Origin: Hyphomicrobiales bacterium
Lineage (GTDB): Bacteria; Pseudomonadota; Alphaproteobacteria; Rhizobiales; Phreatobacteraceae
Assembly (NCBI GenBank): GCA_017304475.1
Contig: JAFKKV010000010.1
Location: 248,001 to 312,000 of the forward strand
Length of the DNA stretch: 64,000 bases
Direction: 5' to 3'
Position numbers and translations under genes: made by a program. Positions 41,207 to 53,454 of this stretch are shown here, piece by piece. The notes beneath the pieces are model-generated. The model worked only from the letters and a program-made list of their open reading frames with translations. It searched no databases and was not told the DNA's origin. Position 1 is the stretch's first letter. Every line of letters begins with the position of its first letter.

Positions 41207-42172
41207 ATGCTCATCAAATCCAAGCGCGGCTGGGAATTGCCGGAAAGTGCGGTGACCCCGGAAAGCCTGTTCCTCGATCGCCGCAGCCTGCTCGGCGCGG
41301 CAGCAGGCCTCGCCGCCGTCGGTTTGAGCGGGCCGGCGCACGCGCAGCGCGTGGCCGATGCCGATCCCACCCTCGATCTCTACCCGGCCAAGCGCAACGA
41401 GACCTACACGGTCGAGCGCGACCTGACGCCCCAGGAGGTCGCCTCGAACTACAACAATTTCTACGAGTTCGGCACCTCCAAACAGGTCGCCCGCGCCGCC
41501 CAGGCGCTGCCGATCCGGCCCTGGACCGTCAAGATCGACGGGCTGGTGGAAAAGCCCCAGACCATCGATATCGACACGCTGATCCGCCGCATGCCGATCG
41601 AGGAGCGGGTCTATCGTTTCCGCTGCGTCGAAGCCTGGGGCATGACCGTTCCCTGGACCGGCTTTCCGATCAAGGCGCTGCTCGACATGGTGCAGCCGCA
41701 GGGTTCGGCCAAATATATGCGCATGGAGACGTTCGAGGATCCGAAGGTCGCCCCGGGCCAGAAAGCCGTCTGGTTCACCTGGCCCTATGTCGAGGCTCTC
41801 ACCATCGACGAGGCCGCCAATGACCTGGCGATCCTGGTGACCGGGATCTATGGCAGGCCGGTGCCACGCCAGCACGGCGCGCCGCTGCGCCTGATCGTGC
41901 CGTGGAAATACGGGTTCAAATCGGTCAAGTCGATCGTCCGGATCAGCTTCACCGCCGAGCGCCCGGTCTCCTTCTGGGAGAAGATGCAGGCCAGCGAATA
42001 CGGCTTCTGGGCCAATGTGAACCCGGCGGTCGCCCATCCGCGCTGGAGCCAGGCGACGGAAGAGTTGATCGGCACCAGCGGCCGGCGCGTGCCAACCCAG
42101 ATCTTCAACGGCTACGGCGAATATGTCGCCGGGCTCTACAAGGATCGCCAGAGCGAAAGGCTCTGGGCCTGA
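41207..42172 (+). CDS. msrP: Protein-methionine-sulfoxide reductase catalytic subunit
   Basis: A 321-residue periplasmic molybdenum enzyme that repairs oxidised methionine. A twin-arginine signal, DRRSLLGAAAGLAAVGL ending AHAQ, occupies residues 24-47. YNNFYEFGTSK and FRCVEAWGMTVPWTGFP contain the molybdopterin pocket, with Cys140 as the Mo ligand; PRQHGAPLRLIVPWKYGFKS and WANVNPAVAHPRW complete the fold. It normally works with the heme membrane protein MsrQ, but no msrQ gene follows here. Ribosome binding site AAGGGAGACCTCG. Confidence 0.95.
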   Translation: MLIKSKRGWELPESAVTPESLFLDRRSLLGAAAGLAAVGLSGPAHAQRVADADPTLDLYPAKRNETYTVERDLTPQEVASNYNNFYEFGTSKQVARAAQALPIRPWTVKIDGLVEKPQTIDIDTLIRRMPIEERVYRFRCVEAWGMTVPWTGFPIKALLDMVQPQGSAKYMRMETFEDPKVAPGQKAVWFTWPYVEALTIDEAANDLAILVTGIYGRPVPRQHGAPLRLIVPWKYGFKSVKSIVRISFTAERPVSFWEKMQASEYGFWANVNPAVAHPRWSQATEELIGTSGRRVPTQIFNGYGEYVAGLYKDRQSERLWA

Positions 42173-42180
42173 AAGCATTG

Positions 42181-42214
42181 ATGAGTTGACGTTAGGTCAA
42201 TAGCGTCAACTCAT
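42181..42214. promoter_or_regulatory. Inverted repeat between msrP and rlpA-like
   Basis: ATGAGTTGACG and CGTCAACTCAT form perfect 11-base arms with a 12-base loop, starting 8 bases after the msrP stop. No T run follows, so it may be an operator or a processing hairpin. A second, smaller repeat, ACGGAC/GTCCGT, lies at 42246-42262. Confidence 0.4.
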
Positions 42215-42349
42215 TGCTACCTCATTCTCGTCTCATTTGACCTCTACGGACGCAATGTCCGTTGGTGGCGCGCATGTATTTCAGCGCCGCCGGAACCCAT
42301 CCGCGGGATCAGACGTTAGTCTCCCGCGCGAGACGAGAGCTCCACACTG

Positions 42350-42706
42350 ATGGCTAATTTGAAGCGCTTGGCGGCGCTCGGCGCCGCTTGTTTTGCATTT
42401 GCTCCCATCGCATCCGCCGAAGCCGGCGAGGCCGGCACCGGCATGGCGTCCTGGTACCAATTGCCGGGCCGCACGGCCTGCGGCGCCCGCAACAATCCGG
42501 AAGCGATGACCGCCGCGCATCGCAGCCTGCCCTGCGGCACCCGCATCCGGGTGACCAATCTGTCCAACGGCCGCTCGGCCGTGGTCACGGTGACCGATCG
42601 CGGCCCCTTCGTGCGCGGTCGCATCGTCGACGTCTCGCGGGGCGCCGCCCGCCATATCGGCCTGATCCAGCGCGGCGTCGGCCGGGTCCAGATCGCCCGG
42701 CTCTGA
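42350..42706 (+). CDS. RlpA-like double-psi beta-barrel protein
   Basis: A 118-residue exported protein. Residues 1-23 are a signal peptide ending ASAEA. The rest is the RlpA domain: GMASWYQLPGRTACG, TAAHRSLPCGTRIRVTN, NGRSAVVTVTDRGPF and RIVDVSRGAARHIGL, with the Asp-Arg-Gly-Pro active-site loop. RlpA proteins are lytic transglycosylases acting on peptidoglycan stripped of peptides; this one has no SPOR domain, so septal targeting is not expected. A two-cysteine pair (in ACG and PCG) may form a disulfide. Confidence 0.88.
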   Translation: MANLKRLAALGAACFAFAPIASAEAGEAGTGMASWYQLPGRTACGARNNPEAMTAAHRSLPCGTRIRVTNLSNGRSAVVTVTDRGPFVRGRIVDVSRGAARHIGLIQRGVGRVQIARL

Positions 42707-43113
42707 TCGTTCGTCACGCATGGTGACGGGGTCGCCAATGACCCCTGCCCCCTCGCCCGGACCCACCCGGTCGGCGATGGTCCTGGAGACGCCCGCCCGT
42801 CCGGCCGACATCGCCTCGGAAGCAGCGACAGCCAGGCGTTTCGGCACCGCTCCCATGAACGCCTCGCCTGCGCGACGCAGACGTCATGATGGACGCGCCG
42901 CGAAAATTTGGGCGCTCAGCCGCGTGCATCCCGGCGACGTCGCCCGGCAGCGCCAAATCCTTGTAATAAAAAGACAATTCGAAACACCGAGAGGCCGCCG
43001 AAGGCGGATTTCGACCGCAGTCCGGCAGACCTCACGTGCCACGTCACCCTGTGGATATAGTGGATAAGTCAGACGCCGCCGGCCACGCGAAAAGCCTCTT
43101 TCGAGGCCTCGCT
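42707..43113. other. 407-base gap between rlpA-like and carA
   Basis: No gene is supported. Overlapping open frames on both strands lack ribosome binding sites and known motifs. A small hairpin CCGCC-GAA-GGCGG followed by ATTTC is at 42995-43007 on plus. The carA terminator lies at the right end. An AT-rich patch with TAATAAAAAG is at 42963-42973. Confidence 0.45.
43090..43107 (-). terminator. Rho-independent terminator after carA
   Basis: On minus, GCCTC-GAAA-GAGGC with a stable tetraloop is followed by four T, 7 bases after the carA stop codon. Confidence 0.7.
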
Positions 43114-44340
43114 TCAGGCCTTTTTGGCGTCGTCCATCAGCGCGACGAAACGGTCGAACAGATAGTGGCTGTCCATCGGTCCGGGGCTTGCCTCCGGGTG
43201 GTATTGCACCGAAAAGGCCGGCCGGTCGGTCAAGGTGATGCCGGCATTGGAGCCGTCGAACAGGCTGACATGGGTCGAGCGGGCATTGCCGGGCAAGGTC
43301 GCTTCGTCGACCGCGAAGCCGTGGTTCATCGAGGTGATCTCGACCTTGCCGGTATCCAGGTCCTTGACCGGATGGTTCGCGCCGTGATGGCCCTGATGCA
43401 TCTTCAGCGTCTTGGCGCCGACCGCGAGGCCGAGCATCTGATGCCCGAGGCAAATGCCGAAGGTCGGGATCTTGCGGTCGAGCAAGGCCTGGATCACCGG
43501 CACGGCATAGGTGCCGGTGGCGGCGGGATCGCCGGGGCCGTTCGACAGGAACACGCCGTCCGGCTTCAGCGCCAGGACCTCCTCGGCGCTGGCGGTCGCC
43601 GGCACCACGGTCACCTTGCAGCCGGCATTGGCCAGAAGCCGCAGGATGTTGCGCTTGACGCCATAGTCGAGCGCGACCACGTGATGGCGCGGCTCGCCGG
43701 CAGCGCCGTAACCCTCGTTCCAGACCCATACGGTTTCGGACCAGGGATAACGCTGGCTCGAGGTAACCCCCGGAACCAGGTCGAGCCCGTCCATGGAATG
43801 AAGCGCCGCGGCCTTCCGCTTCAGCGCCTCGACGTCGAACTCACCGGTCGGCGAATGGGCGATGACCGCATTGGGCATGCCCTTGTCGCGGATCAGCGCG
43901 GTCAGCGCCCGCGTGTCGATGCCGGACAGGCCGACAATGCCGCGCCGCTTCAGCCACTGGTCGAGATTGGCGGTCGCCCGATAATTGGAGGGATCGGTGA
44001 TCGCCGCCTTCAGCACGACGCCGCGGACACCCGAGGCGGCAGCCATGTTGACCGTCTCGATGTCTTCCTCGTTGGTGCCGACATTGCCGATATGCGGGAA
44101 GGTGAAGGTGATGATCTGGCCGGCATAGGACGGGTCGGTGAGGATCTCCTCGTAACCGGTCATCGCCGTGTTGAAACACACCTCGCCGGCGGCATCGCCC
44201 TCGGCGCCGAGGCCGAAACCTTCGATCACCGTGCCGTCGGCGAGCACCAGGAGGGCTGTTGCCCTGGGCTCGGTCCAACTGGTCGTGGTCGTGGCCGTCG
44301 TCGTGGCCGCCTTGGCGGCGCGATCTTGAGTGTCGGTCAT
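43114..44340 (-). CDS. carA: Carbamoyl-phosphate synthase small subunit
   Basis: A 408-residue glutaminase subunit supplying ammonia to CarB for pyrimidine and arginine synthesis. The N-terminal domain has [17 protein letters not shown] and [21 protein letters not shown]; the class I amidotransferase triad is Cys297 in GICLGHQ with His381 and Glu383 in [11 protein letters not shown] Thr-rich insert, TTTATTTT, near residue 13 is unusual and probably disordered. carB lies about 2.5 kb away on the same strand with three genes between, so the pair is split. The start at 44340 is the ATG of MTDTQD. Confidence 0.96.
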   Translation of the reverse strand: MTDTQDRAAKAATTTATTTTSWTEPRATALLVLADGTVIEGFGLGAEGDAAGEVCFNTAMTGYEEILTDPSYAGQIITFTFPHIGNVGTNEEDIETVNMAAASGVRGVVLKAAITDPSNYRATANLDQWLKRRGIVGLSGIDTRALTALIRDKGMPNAVIAHSPTGEFDVEALKRKAAALHSMDGLDLVPGVTSSQRYPWSETVWVWNEGYGAAGEPRHHVVALDYGVKRNILRLLANAGCKVTVVPATASAEEVLALKPDGVFLSNGPGDPAATGTYAVPVIQALLDRKIPTFGICLGHQMLGLAVGAKTLKMHQGHHGANHPVKDLDTGKVEITSMNHGFAVDEATLPGNARSTHVSLFDGSNAGITLTDRPAFSVQYHPEASPGPMDSHYLFDRFVALMDDAKKA

Positions 44341-44609
44341 GGTTCGTCTATCAGGCTCGTTGCAAGCGCGCTGGACGAAGGCCCGAAAGCCCCCGCGAGA
44401 CGGGCACCGACCGCGCGCGAGCGCCGGGGCTCGCCCGGCGCGGGATCTGCCGAGACAGTTAAGGTCGGACGATCTCTTCGTCAACCCTGCGCGGGAACAT
44501 TGCTGCCCGCTTGCGGGGAAAATTCTGAAAGAAAATTCAGAGGCTTAGGCCTCATGGGAGAGCCGTTCCGGCAGCCTGCCGCCGATCGCCTCCCCGACAG
44601 GAGACCGCC

Positions 44610-45065
44610 ATGCTGCGCGACCAGTTCATGAACGACCTCAAGGTGGCGATGAAGGCCGGCGAGAAGCTTCGCCTGTCGACCATTCGCCTGATTCAGGCCG
44701 CCCTCAAGGACAAGGACATCGAGGCCCGGGGGCTCGGCAAGGATCCGCTCAGCGACGACGACATCCTCCAATTGCTGCAGAAGATGATCAAGCAGCGCCA
44801 GGAAAGCGCCAAGCTTTATGCCGATGGCGGCCGTCCCGAGCTGGAGCAGAAGGAAAACGACGAAATCGCCGTGATCGCAGCCTTCCTGCCCCAGCAGATG
44901 GACGAGGCCGAGGCCAAGGCGGCGATTTCAGCCGTCATCGCCGAGATCGGCGCGAGCGGCCTCAAGGACATGGGCAAGGTGATGGGCGAACTGAAAGCCC
45001 GCTTCGCCGGACGCATGGATTTCGGCAAGGCCTCGCCGGCCGTGAAGCAATTGCTCGGCGGCTGA
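44610..45065 (+). CDS. GatB/YqeY domain-containing protein
   Basis: A 151-residue single-domain YqeY protein. It has LRDQFMNDLKVAMKAGEKLRLSTIRLI at the N terminus, DDDILQLLQKMIKQRQESA and FLPQQMDEAEAKAAI, ending GKVMGELKARFAGRMDFGKASP, the tail shared with GatB. The domain is thought to bind tRNA, but the free-standing protein has no proven role. Ribosome binding site CAGGAGACC. It is divergent from carA, an arrangement common in alphaproteobacteria, and is closed by a terminator. Confidence 0.93.
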   Translation: MLRDQFMNDLKVAMKAGEKLRLSTIRLIQAALKDKDIEARGLGKDPLSDDDILQLLQKMIKQRQESAKLYADGGRPELEQKENDEIAVIAAFLPQQMDEAEAKAAISAVIAEIGASGLKDMGKVMGELKARFAGRMDFGKASPAVKQLLGG

Positions 45066-45119
45066 TTCGCCGCCCCTTTGCCGACGCGCCGGCAGACCCG
45101 GCACGCCAGCAGGATGAAC

Positions 45120-45148
45120 ACGCCCGGCGCTCCTCGCGCCGGGCGTTT
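45120..45148 (+). terminator. Rho-independent terminator after yqeY-like gene
   Basis: CGCCCGGCGC and GCGCCGGGCG make a perfect 10-bp stem with loop TCCTC, followed by TTTCTGT. It lies between convergent genes. Confidence 0.8.
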
Positions 45149-45166
45149 CTGTCTGAAGCGGTCGCC

Positions 45167-46144
45167 TCAGCGCGGCAGGCGCATGGCAGTATCGGCCAGC
45201 GACACCATGGTGTTGTAGGAATTGACCAGCCAATTGGCGTCATTGGCCGCGCCCCGGCGGACATCGCCGCGCGATCGCCCCAGCTTGTCGCGGAAATCCC
45301 TGAGCTTGCCGAGCCAGGAACTCGCCTGGCTCTCGATCAGCGGCACGCCGGACGGATTGTTCTCCTTGAAGCGATCCATCTCGCGCACCGCCCCGGCATA
45401 GCTCGCAACCGCCGCATCGAAAGCCTTGAGGTCGACGACCGGCTGGTCGTTGCTCGGCATCAGGTCCATCACCGCCCTTGCGCTGATCATGATGTTCCGC
45501 ACCTGCCAGCGCGCCGACCGGCCCTCCCGTTTCTCGATGGCCGCCAGTTCCCGGCCGTCAAGGTCGTTCTTGAAGCCGCGCATCTGCGCGTCCAGCGCCG
45601 CCCGCTCGCGCAGGAAGGTCTCGGCCGCGGGAACCATGCGGGCGTGCAGGTCACGTCCCTCAGCCATGCCGTCGTCGCGATAGTCCTTGCGTTCGTAATA
45701 GCGCTCGGCCCGGGTGATCAGCGGCGCCAGGTCCTGGTAGGCCTGGATATAGCGCCCGACGGTCTCGTCGAGTTCGGGCATGGCCGGCTCGCGCCCCCTC
45801 GCCGCCTCGGCCCGGCTGATTTCGCCCGCCACGTCGTAGAGGCTGTAAAGCCCGTAGGAAATATAGCGTTCGCGTCCGGTCGGGCCCCGGCTCATGTCGA
45901 CCCAGCTGCGGTAGCGCTGCCAGGACTGGATCGCCCGGAGCGTCCGGTTCATCAGCGCCGTATAGGCATTGGACTTGCCGATGGCCGCCTGCAGGTCGCC
46001 GCCGCCGGCCTCGACCGAGGCGGGAGGAGCAGCGCTCGGAGATGTCGCGGCGGGCGTCTGCGCCAGGACAGGGCCGAAAGCCGCGGCGGGCAAAGCAAAC
46101 GCCGCGGCCATGGCCGCGGCGCGAAAAAAGGCGGAGAGCCGCAT
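45167..46144 (-). CDS. DUF3829-like exported protein
   Basis: A 325-residue protein with signal peptide MRLSAFFRAAAMAAAFALPA ending VLAQ, then a low-complexity Pro/Ser/Ala stretch and a helical domain from about residue 58. Segments LNRTLRAIQSWQRYRSWV-like, YIQAYQDLAPLITRAERYYERKDYRDD and MRGFKNDLDGRELAAIEKREG resemble DUF3829 (YiiG), whose function is unknown. An upstream ATG at 46189 would spoil the signal. It is an isolated gene. Confidence 0.7.
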   Translation of the reverse strand: MRLSAFFRAAAMAAAFALPAAAFGPVLAQTPAATSPSAAPPASVEAGGGDLQAAIGKSNAYTALMNRTLRAIQSWQRYRSWVDMSRGPTGRERYISYGLYSLYDVAGEISRAEAARGREPAMPELDETVGRYIQAYQDLAPLITRAERYYERKDYRDDGMAEGRDLHARMVPAAETFLRERAALDAQMRGFKNDLDGRELAAIEKREGRSARWQVRNIMISARAVMDLMPSNDQPVVDLKAFDAAVASYAGAVREMDRFKENNPSGVPLIESQASSWLGKLRDFRDKLGRSRGDVRRGAANDANWLVNSYNTMVSLADTAMRLPR

Positions 46145-46246
46145 GATATCAATCCCGTTCGTCAGCCTCCCCGTGACCGAAGAGGCCATGAAACGAACCG
46201 GACTTCAAGGCGGGGAAAGGAATGGGATGCCTGAGCCGCGCGCGGC

Positions 46247-46720
46247 TCAGCCCCACCTCACCTCGACGACCTCGTAGCTCTTGGCGCCTTTCGGCGTCGT
46301 CACCTCGACGCTGACACCGGCCTTCTTGCCGATCAGCGCGCGCGCCAGCGGCGATGAAATCGAGATGCGGCCGGCCTTGGCGTCGGCTTCGCTGTCGCCG
46401 ACGATCTGCCAGACCTTTTCCTCTTCGGTATCCTCGTCGATCAGCTTGACGGTGGCGCCGAATTTCACGGTATCGCCCGACAGTTTCGTCACATCGATGA
46501 CGTCGGCCCGGGTGATCGTCGCCTCGAGTTCGACGATTCGGCCCTCGTTATGCGACTGCTGTTCCTTGGCCGAGTGATATTCGGCATTCTCGGAGAGATC
46601 GCCATGGGCGCGCGCCTCCGAGATCGCCGCGATGATGCGCGGACGCTCGACCTGCTGGCGCTGCTTCAATTCCGCTTCGAGCTTGGCGAAGCCGCCGATG
46701 GTCATCGGGATCTTGTCCAT
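46247..46720 (-). CDS. greA: Transcript cleavage factor GreA
   Basis: A 157-residue GreA of normal length. The N-terminal coiled coil begins [18 protein letters not shown] and reaches [21 protein letters not shown], whose tip acidic residues (Asp and Glu of GDLSENAEY) bind the catalytic magnesium in the RNA polymerase channel. The C-terminal FKBP-like domain has [31 protein letters not shown]. It rescues stalled polymerase by stimulating cleavage. It lies downstream of carB, from which a terminator separates it. Confidence 0.97.
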   Translation of the reverse strand: MDKIPMTIGGFAKLEAELKQRQQVERPRIIAAISEARAHGDLSENAEYHSAKEQQSHNEGRIVELEATITRADVIDVTKLSGDTVKFGATVKLIDEDTEEEKVWQIVGDSEADAKAGRISISSPLARALIGKKAGVSVEVTTPKGAKSYEVVEVRWG

Positions 46721-46747
46721 GATGTCCGCCCTGACCTTTCAATAACG

Positions 46748-46798
46748 AAAAAGGGGCTCGCGGGCCGAGGACGCCGGCCGCGCGAGCCTTCCAAATAT
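46748..46798 (-). terminator. Terminator between carB and greA
   Basis: On minus, GGCTCGCG and CGCGAGCC enclose a further GC-rich inner stem, followed by CCTTTTTCG. It lies 38 bases after the carB stop. Confidence 0.75.
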
Positions 46799-46836
46799 GA
46801 CGCAAACCTCTGTCTTCCGACTATAACCCGACTGCG

Positions 46837-50166
<3,330 letters not shown>

Positions 50167-50418
50167 GGTTCTCCGGCCCTGTTAAGGCTCGCTGGCGGCT
50201 AGGACGCGCGGCGCAAAAAAAGAGGCCGGACTCATGTGATCGAGCCAGCCTCCCGCAACCGCACACCCGTATCCAAGTCGGGTCGCGTGATTAAGGCGCC
50301 CCTATAGACGGCTTTTCCCGCCAAGGGAAGCCGCGAGCGGCAGCTTGGTCACAGGGCGCGCATGGATGCCACGCGCGGGAAGCCCGGCCCGATGGCCAGA
50401 CTTGCGGCATAGCCGGGC

Positions 50419-51204
50419 TTACCGGACCGCTTCGGCGGCGCGCGGCGACAATTTCTCGGCGATCGTCCGGGCGAGCGTGGTGCCCACGCAGAAATAGCCA
50501 CCATCGACCATGTGGAGCGAATCGGCCGAGAAGATCTCGTCATTGCGCAGGCGGCCCTCGCGCAACAGCTCGGCCATCACGTCGAAGCGCCGATAGACCG
50601 GCGTGCGGGTTTCGGCCGCGACCTCGCGGAGCGCCATCAGATAATCACGGTAGAGCGGATAGCGCTCGGCCCGCGGCACCGGCTGGTGATCCATGAACAC
50701 CACATCCGTGCCGGCCTCGCGCAGCTTGACGATGCCCTTGCGCAGGATCCGCTTGAAGCGGTCGATGCCGACATCCTGGATCGCGTCGTTGACGCCGGTC
50801 TGCCAGATCACCAGCGACGGACTTTCCTCGATCACGTCCTCGTCCATGCGATGGAACATCTGCAGGGCCGAATTGCCGCCGACCCCCTGGTTGATCACCT
50901 TGATGTCATGGCCGGGCAGGAGCCGGGTCAGCTCCGCCTGCAGCACGGCCGGATAGCTGGTCTCGGGCGAGGTGGCGCCCACCCCTTGGGTCGAGGAGGA
51001 GCCGAGTGCCACGATGGTCAGCGTCCGGCCTTCGCGTAGCGCCGCACGGGCGTTCGGCAGGTCCTGGGTGAAGGCGCGCAACTCGCCGCTGACGGCGCAA
51101 CGCGTTCGCCCGGCCGCCACCTGATCCTCCGCGGCGCCGGCGAGCACGGTCGAGAACCCGGCGATCACGACCGCCGCAAGCATGCTGGCCTTGGCATGGA
51201 TCAA
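50419..51204 (-). CDS. SGNH/GDSL-family hydrolase, exported
   Basis: A 261-residue esterase-like protein. Residues 1-25 form a signal peptide (SMLAAVVIAGFSTVLAGA). Block I is IVALGSSSTQGVG with the nucleophile Ser; block II Gly and block III Asn are in NQGVGGNSALQ and IWQTGVNDA; block V Asp and His are in SADSLHMVDGG. The TTG start at 51204 overlaps the stop of the OpgC-like gene (TTGA); an ATG at 51183 is an alternative. Coupling to an acyltransferase gene suggests it adds or removes an acyl group on a glucan or polysaccharide. Confidence 0.88.
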   Translation of the reverse strand: MIHAKASMLAAVVIAGFSTVLAGAAEDQVAAGRTRCAVSGELRAFTQDLPNARAALREGRTLTIVALGSSSTQGVGATSPETSYPAVLQAELTRLLPGHDIKVINQGVGGNSALQMFHRMDEDVIEESPSLVIWQTGVNDAIQDVGIDRFKRILRKGIVKLREAGTDVVFMDHQPVPRAERYPLYRDYLMALREVAAETRTPVYRRFDVMAELLREGRLRNDEIFSADSLHMVDGGYFCVGTTLARTIAEKLSPRAAEAVR

Positions 51205-52400
51205 TGGTTTCTGGCCTCGCTCAGGGCTGCCGTCCGGGTGGCCGGCGTCTTGGCTGCTGCTACCTTATACCATTGAAGCACACGAGCGGATGCAAACAAA
51301 AGCCCCAAACCGACCAGATTCACGACGATCTGCATGACGGCGCCCCGGCCGATCTCGAAAAACACGAAGGTGCCGAGCAGCGACAGGATCACCCCGAGGC
51401 AGAACAGCGGCAACGAATGGCGGCCGCAATCGTCAAGAAGCCGGCCGACCCGGCTGCTCATCCAGCCGGCATTCACCGGCACGAACCGGGCGACGAGATA
51501 GGCGAGCGCCAGGGCATGGGCGAGCCGCCAGGGCGACAGGTTGGTCTTGTCGGGGTCGAGACGCCACAGATCCGGCAGTGTCAGGTTCTCGAGCCCCGGG
51601 ATCCAGGCCCAGGGCGCGGCATTGACCAGGCCAAACACCACCATGGCGACGGCGGCGATCAGCGCCAGGCGCGATCGCGTCAGCACGACCCCGTGCAGGG
51701 AGCCGTGGCCGGCGACCAGGCCGATGGTGAAGATCAGCTGCCAGGCGAACGGGTTGAAGAACCAGACGCCGCCGGTCGGCACGTTGGGAATGGCGAGCTC
51801 GAGCATCCAGGCCGCGGCATAGAGCGCCAGCGAAGCCGCCACCGCCAGCGCCGGCGCGATGCGCGCCAGGATCCACAGCGCCGGCAACATGGCGAGCAGC
51901 ACGATATAAAGCGGCAGAATGTCGAGATAATTGGGCAGGAACAGCAGAAGCGCCATTTCCAGGATCGAATTGGCCGTGTCCTGAAAGAACGGCAGGATCG
52001 CCACATGTTCGTAATAGAGCGGGTTGCCGACCTTCACGGCCATGGTCGCGACGGCGACCGCCATGAACACGAACAGGGCGAGATGGGCGGTGTAGAGCCG
52101 CCAGATGCGCGCCACGACCTGGGCCGAGCCGGTCAACAGCCCGCGCTCGTCCATCACCGAGCCATAGGCGATCGCCGCCGAGAAGCCGGCGAGCAGGACG
52201 AAATATTCCGCGGCGTCCGAAAGCCCCATGGCCGACGGTGTCACGCGCGTCAGCCAGTTGCCGGCGACGTGGTCGATGAAGATGACCAGCAGCGCCAGCC
52301 CTCGGAACACGTCGACGCGCGGGTCACGCGCAATCCGTCCGCCGGCAGCCGAAGCGGTGCCGCGCCAGAACCAGGTTGCGAATGAAGACGTACCGGACAT
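51201..52400 (-). CDS. OpgC-type membrane acyltransferase
   Basis: A 399-residue integral membrane protein with about ten segments. N-terminal DPRVDVFRGLALLVIFIDHVAGNWLTRVTPSAMGLSD-type sequence (read in parts) is the OpgC signature, with an FxGxAxxxxFIDH core whose Asp/His may catalyse acyl transfer; LAGFSAAIAYG follows. OpgC succinylates periplasmic glucans in other proteobacteria. The C-terminal helix pair ends in a basic tail. It is first of a two-gene unit with the SGNH hydrolase. Confidence 0.88.
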   Translation of the reverse strand: MSGTSSFATWFWRGTASAAGGRIARDPRVDVFRGLALLVIFIDHVAGNWLTRVTPSAMGLSDAAEYFVLLAGFSAAIAYGSVMDERGLLTGSAQVVARIWRLYTAHLALFVFMAVAVATMAVKVGNPLYYEHVAILPFFQDTANSILEMALLLFLPNYLDILPLYIVLLAMLPALWILARIAPALAVAASLALYAAAWMLELAIPNVPTGGVWFFNPFAWQLIFTIGLVAGHGSLHGVVLTRSRLALIAAVAMVVFGLVNAAPWAWIPGLENLTLPDLWRLDPDKTNLSPWRLAHALALAYLVARFVPVNAGWMSSRVGRLLDDCGRHSLPLFCLGVILSLLGTFVFFEIGRGAVMQIVVNLVGLGLLFASARVLQWYKVAAAKTPATRTAALSEARNH

Positions 52401-52518
52401 GCCGCCAAATGGTCAGGAGAGGGATATGACAGGCCTTGATGCAAGGCCGCCTCCTCTCATAACACGAACCGGCCTTGCCCCGACCTGACGTGGCCGGTCA
52501 CATTAGGCCGCCCGGGCT

Positions 52519-53418
52519 TCACGTCTTCGCGAGCATGGCCTCCAGCGCGGCCCGGACGTGGCCTGGCCGCTCCATCGGAAAGAAGTGGCTGGTGCCGGCG
52601 ACCACCTCGGTCTCGACCTGCGGCGCGGCGCGGCGAACCTTGGCGATGCCGCCGGTCACCGTCGATCCGTGAGCCGCGGCCATCAGGTGGACCGGCATCC
52701 GGGTCCGCTTCAGCGCGCCCCAGGAATTGTGCCGGTGCGACGAGAAGGTCGCCGATTCCCAGATCGGCGCGCAGGCCAGGCGCACGCCCTCGGCATCGGC
52801 GACGAAACCGCCGTCGACATAGGCTTCGAGAAAGCCCGGCTGCCAGCTCTGGAAGGCCTTGCGCGTCCGATAGGTATCGACCGCTTCCTGCTTCGAGCCG
52901 AACACCGCCCGGCGCTTGGCGGCGCCGACCGCGAGGCTGAAATTCTTGAACTTGGCCCGTCCCCAGGGGGTATAGGTCGCAAGCCTCAGAAGCGGGCTCA
53001 TCATGACCGGGTCGAGCAGGATCAGCCCGCGCACGGCGCGCGGCCGGGCGACCGCCGCCAGCAGCGAGACGATCGCCCCCATCGAATGGCCGGCGAGCAC
53101 CAGGGGCCGCCCGCCGTCGGGCACCAGGCGATCGAGAACCAGCATCAGGTCGCGCGCATAGGGCATCCAGTCGACAATGCCCTGCGGATCGGTCGGCAGA
53201 TCCGAGAAGCCGTGGCCGCGCTGGTCCAGCGCCATGATGGAATAGCGCGCGCTCAGCGGGTCGAGCAGCGGCGCATAGGTCTGCGCGTTGAAACCGGTGG
53301 CATGGAGAAACAGCAGGTCTGGCGGGCTCTTCTCCGCCCCCCAGCGCAGGCCCGACAGGGTTCCGTCGGGAAGCGGCATCGAAAGACGCGTGCCGGTCGA
53401 AGAGGAAAATGTCGTCAT
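52519..53418 (-). CDS. Alpha/beta hydrolase
   Basis: A 299-residue hydrolase of the alpha/beta fold. HG-type oxyanion region is LFLHATGFNAQTY, then MALDQRGHGFSD, nucleophile elbow LVLAGHSMGAIVSLL with Ser in GHSMG, and a late GTSHFFPMERP giving the His; the acid is probably Asp in the strand after residue 130 (LDPV). Cap region at about 150-225. No signal peptide. It follows a separate gene and precedes the Lrp gene tail-to-head on the same strand. Substrate unknown. Confidence 0.88.
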   Translation of the reverse strand: MTTFSSSTGTRLSMPLPDGTLSGLRWGAEKSPPDLLFLHATGFNAQTYAPLLDPLSARYSIMALDQRGHGFSDLPTDPQGIVDWMPYARDLMLVLDRLVPDGGRPLVLAGHSMGAIVSLLAAVARPRAVRGLILLDPVMMSPLLRLATYTPWGRAKFKNFSLAVGAAKRRAVFGSKQEAVDTYRTRKAFQSWQPGFLEAYVDGGFVADAEGVRLACAPIWESATFSSHRHNSWGALKRTRMPVHLMAAAHGSTVTGGIAKVRRAAPQVETEVVAGTSHFFPMERPGHVRAALEAMLAKT

Positions 53419-53454
53419 GGAGGGGGTCGCCCAGGCTTCGAGGCCGCGCGGCGG

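Noticed and set aside
42714..43067. Small frames on both strands between rlpA-like and carA
   Set aside because: No ribosome binding sites or motifs, and both strands are open only because of GC bias.
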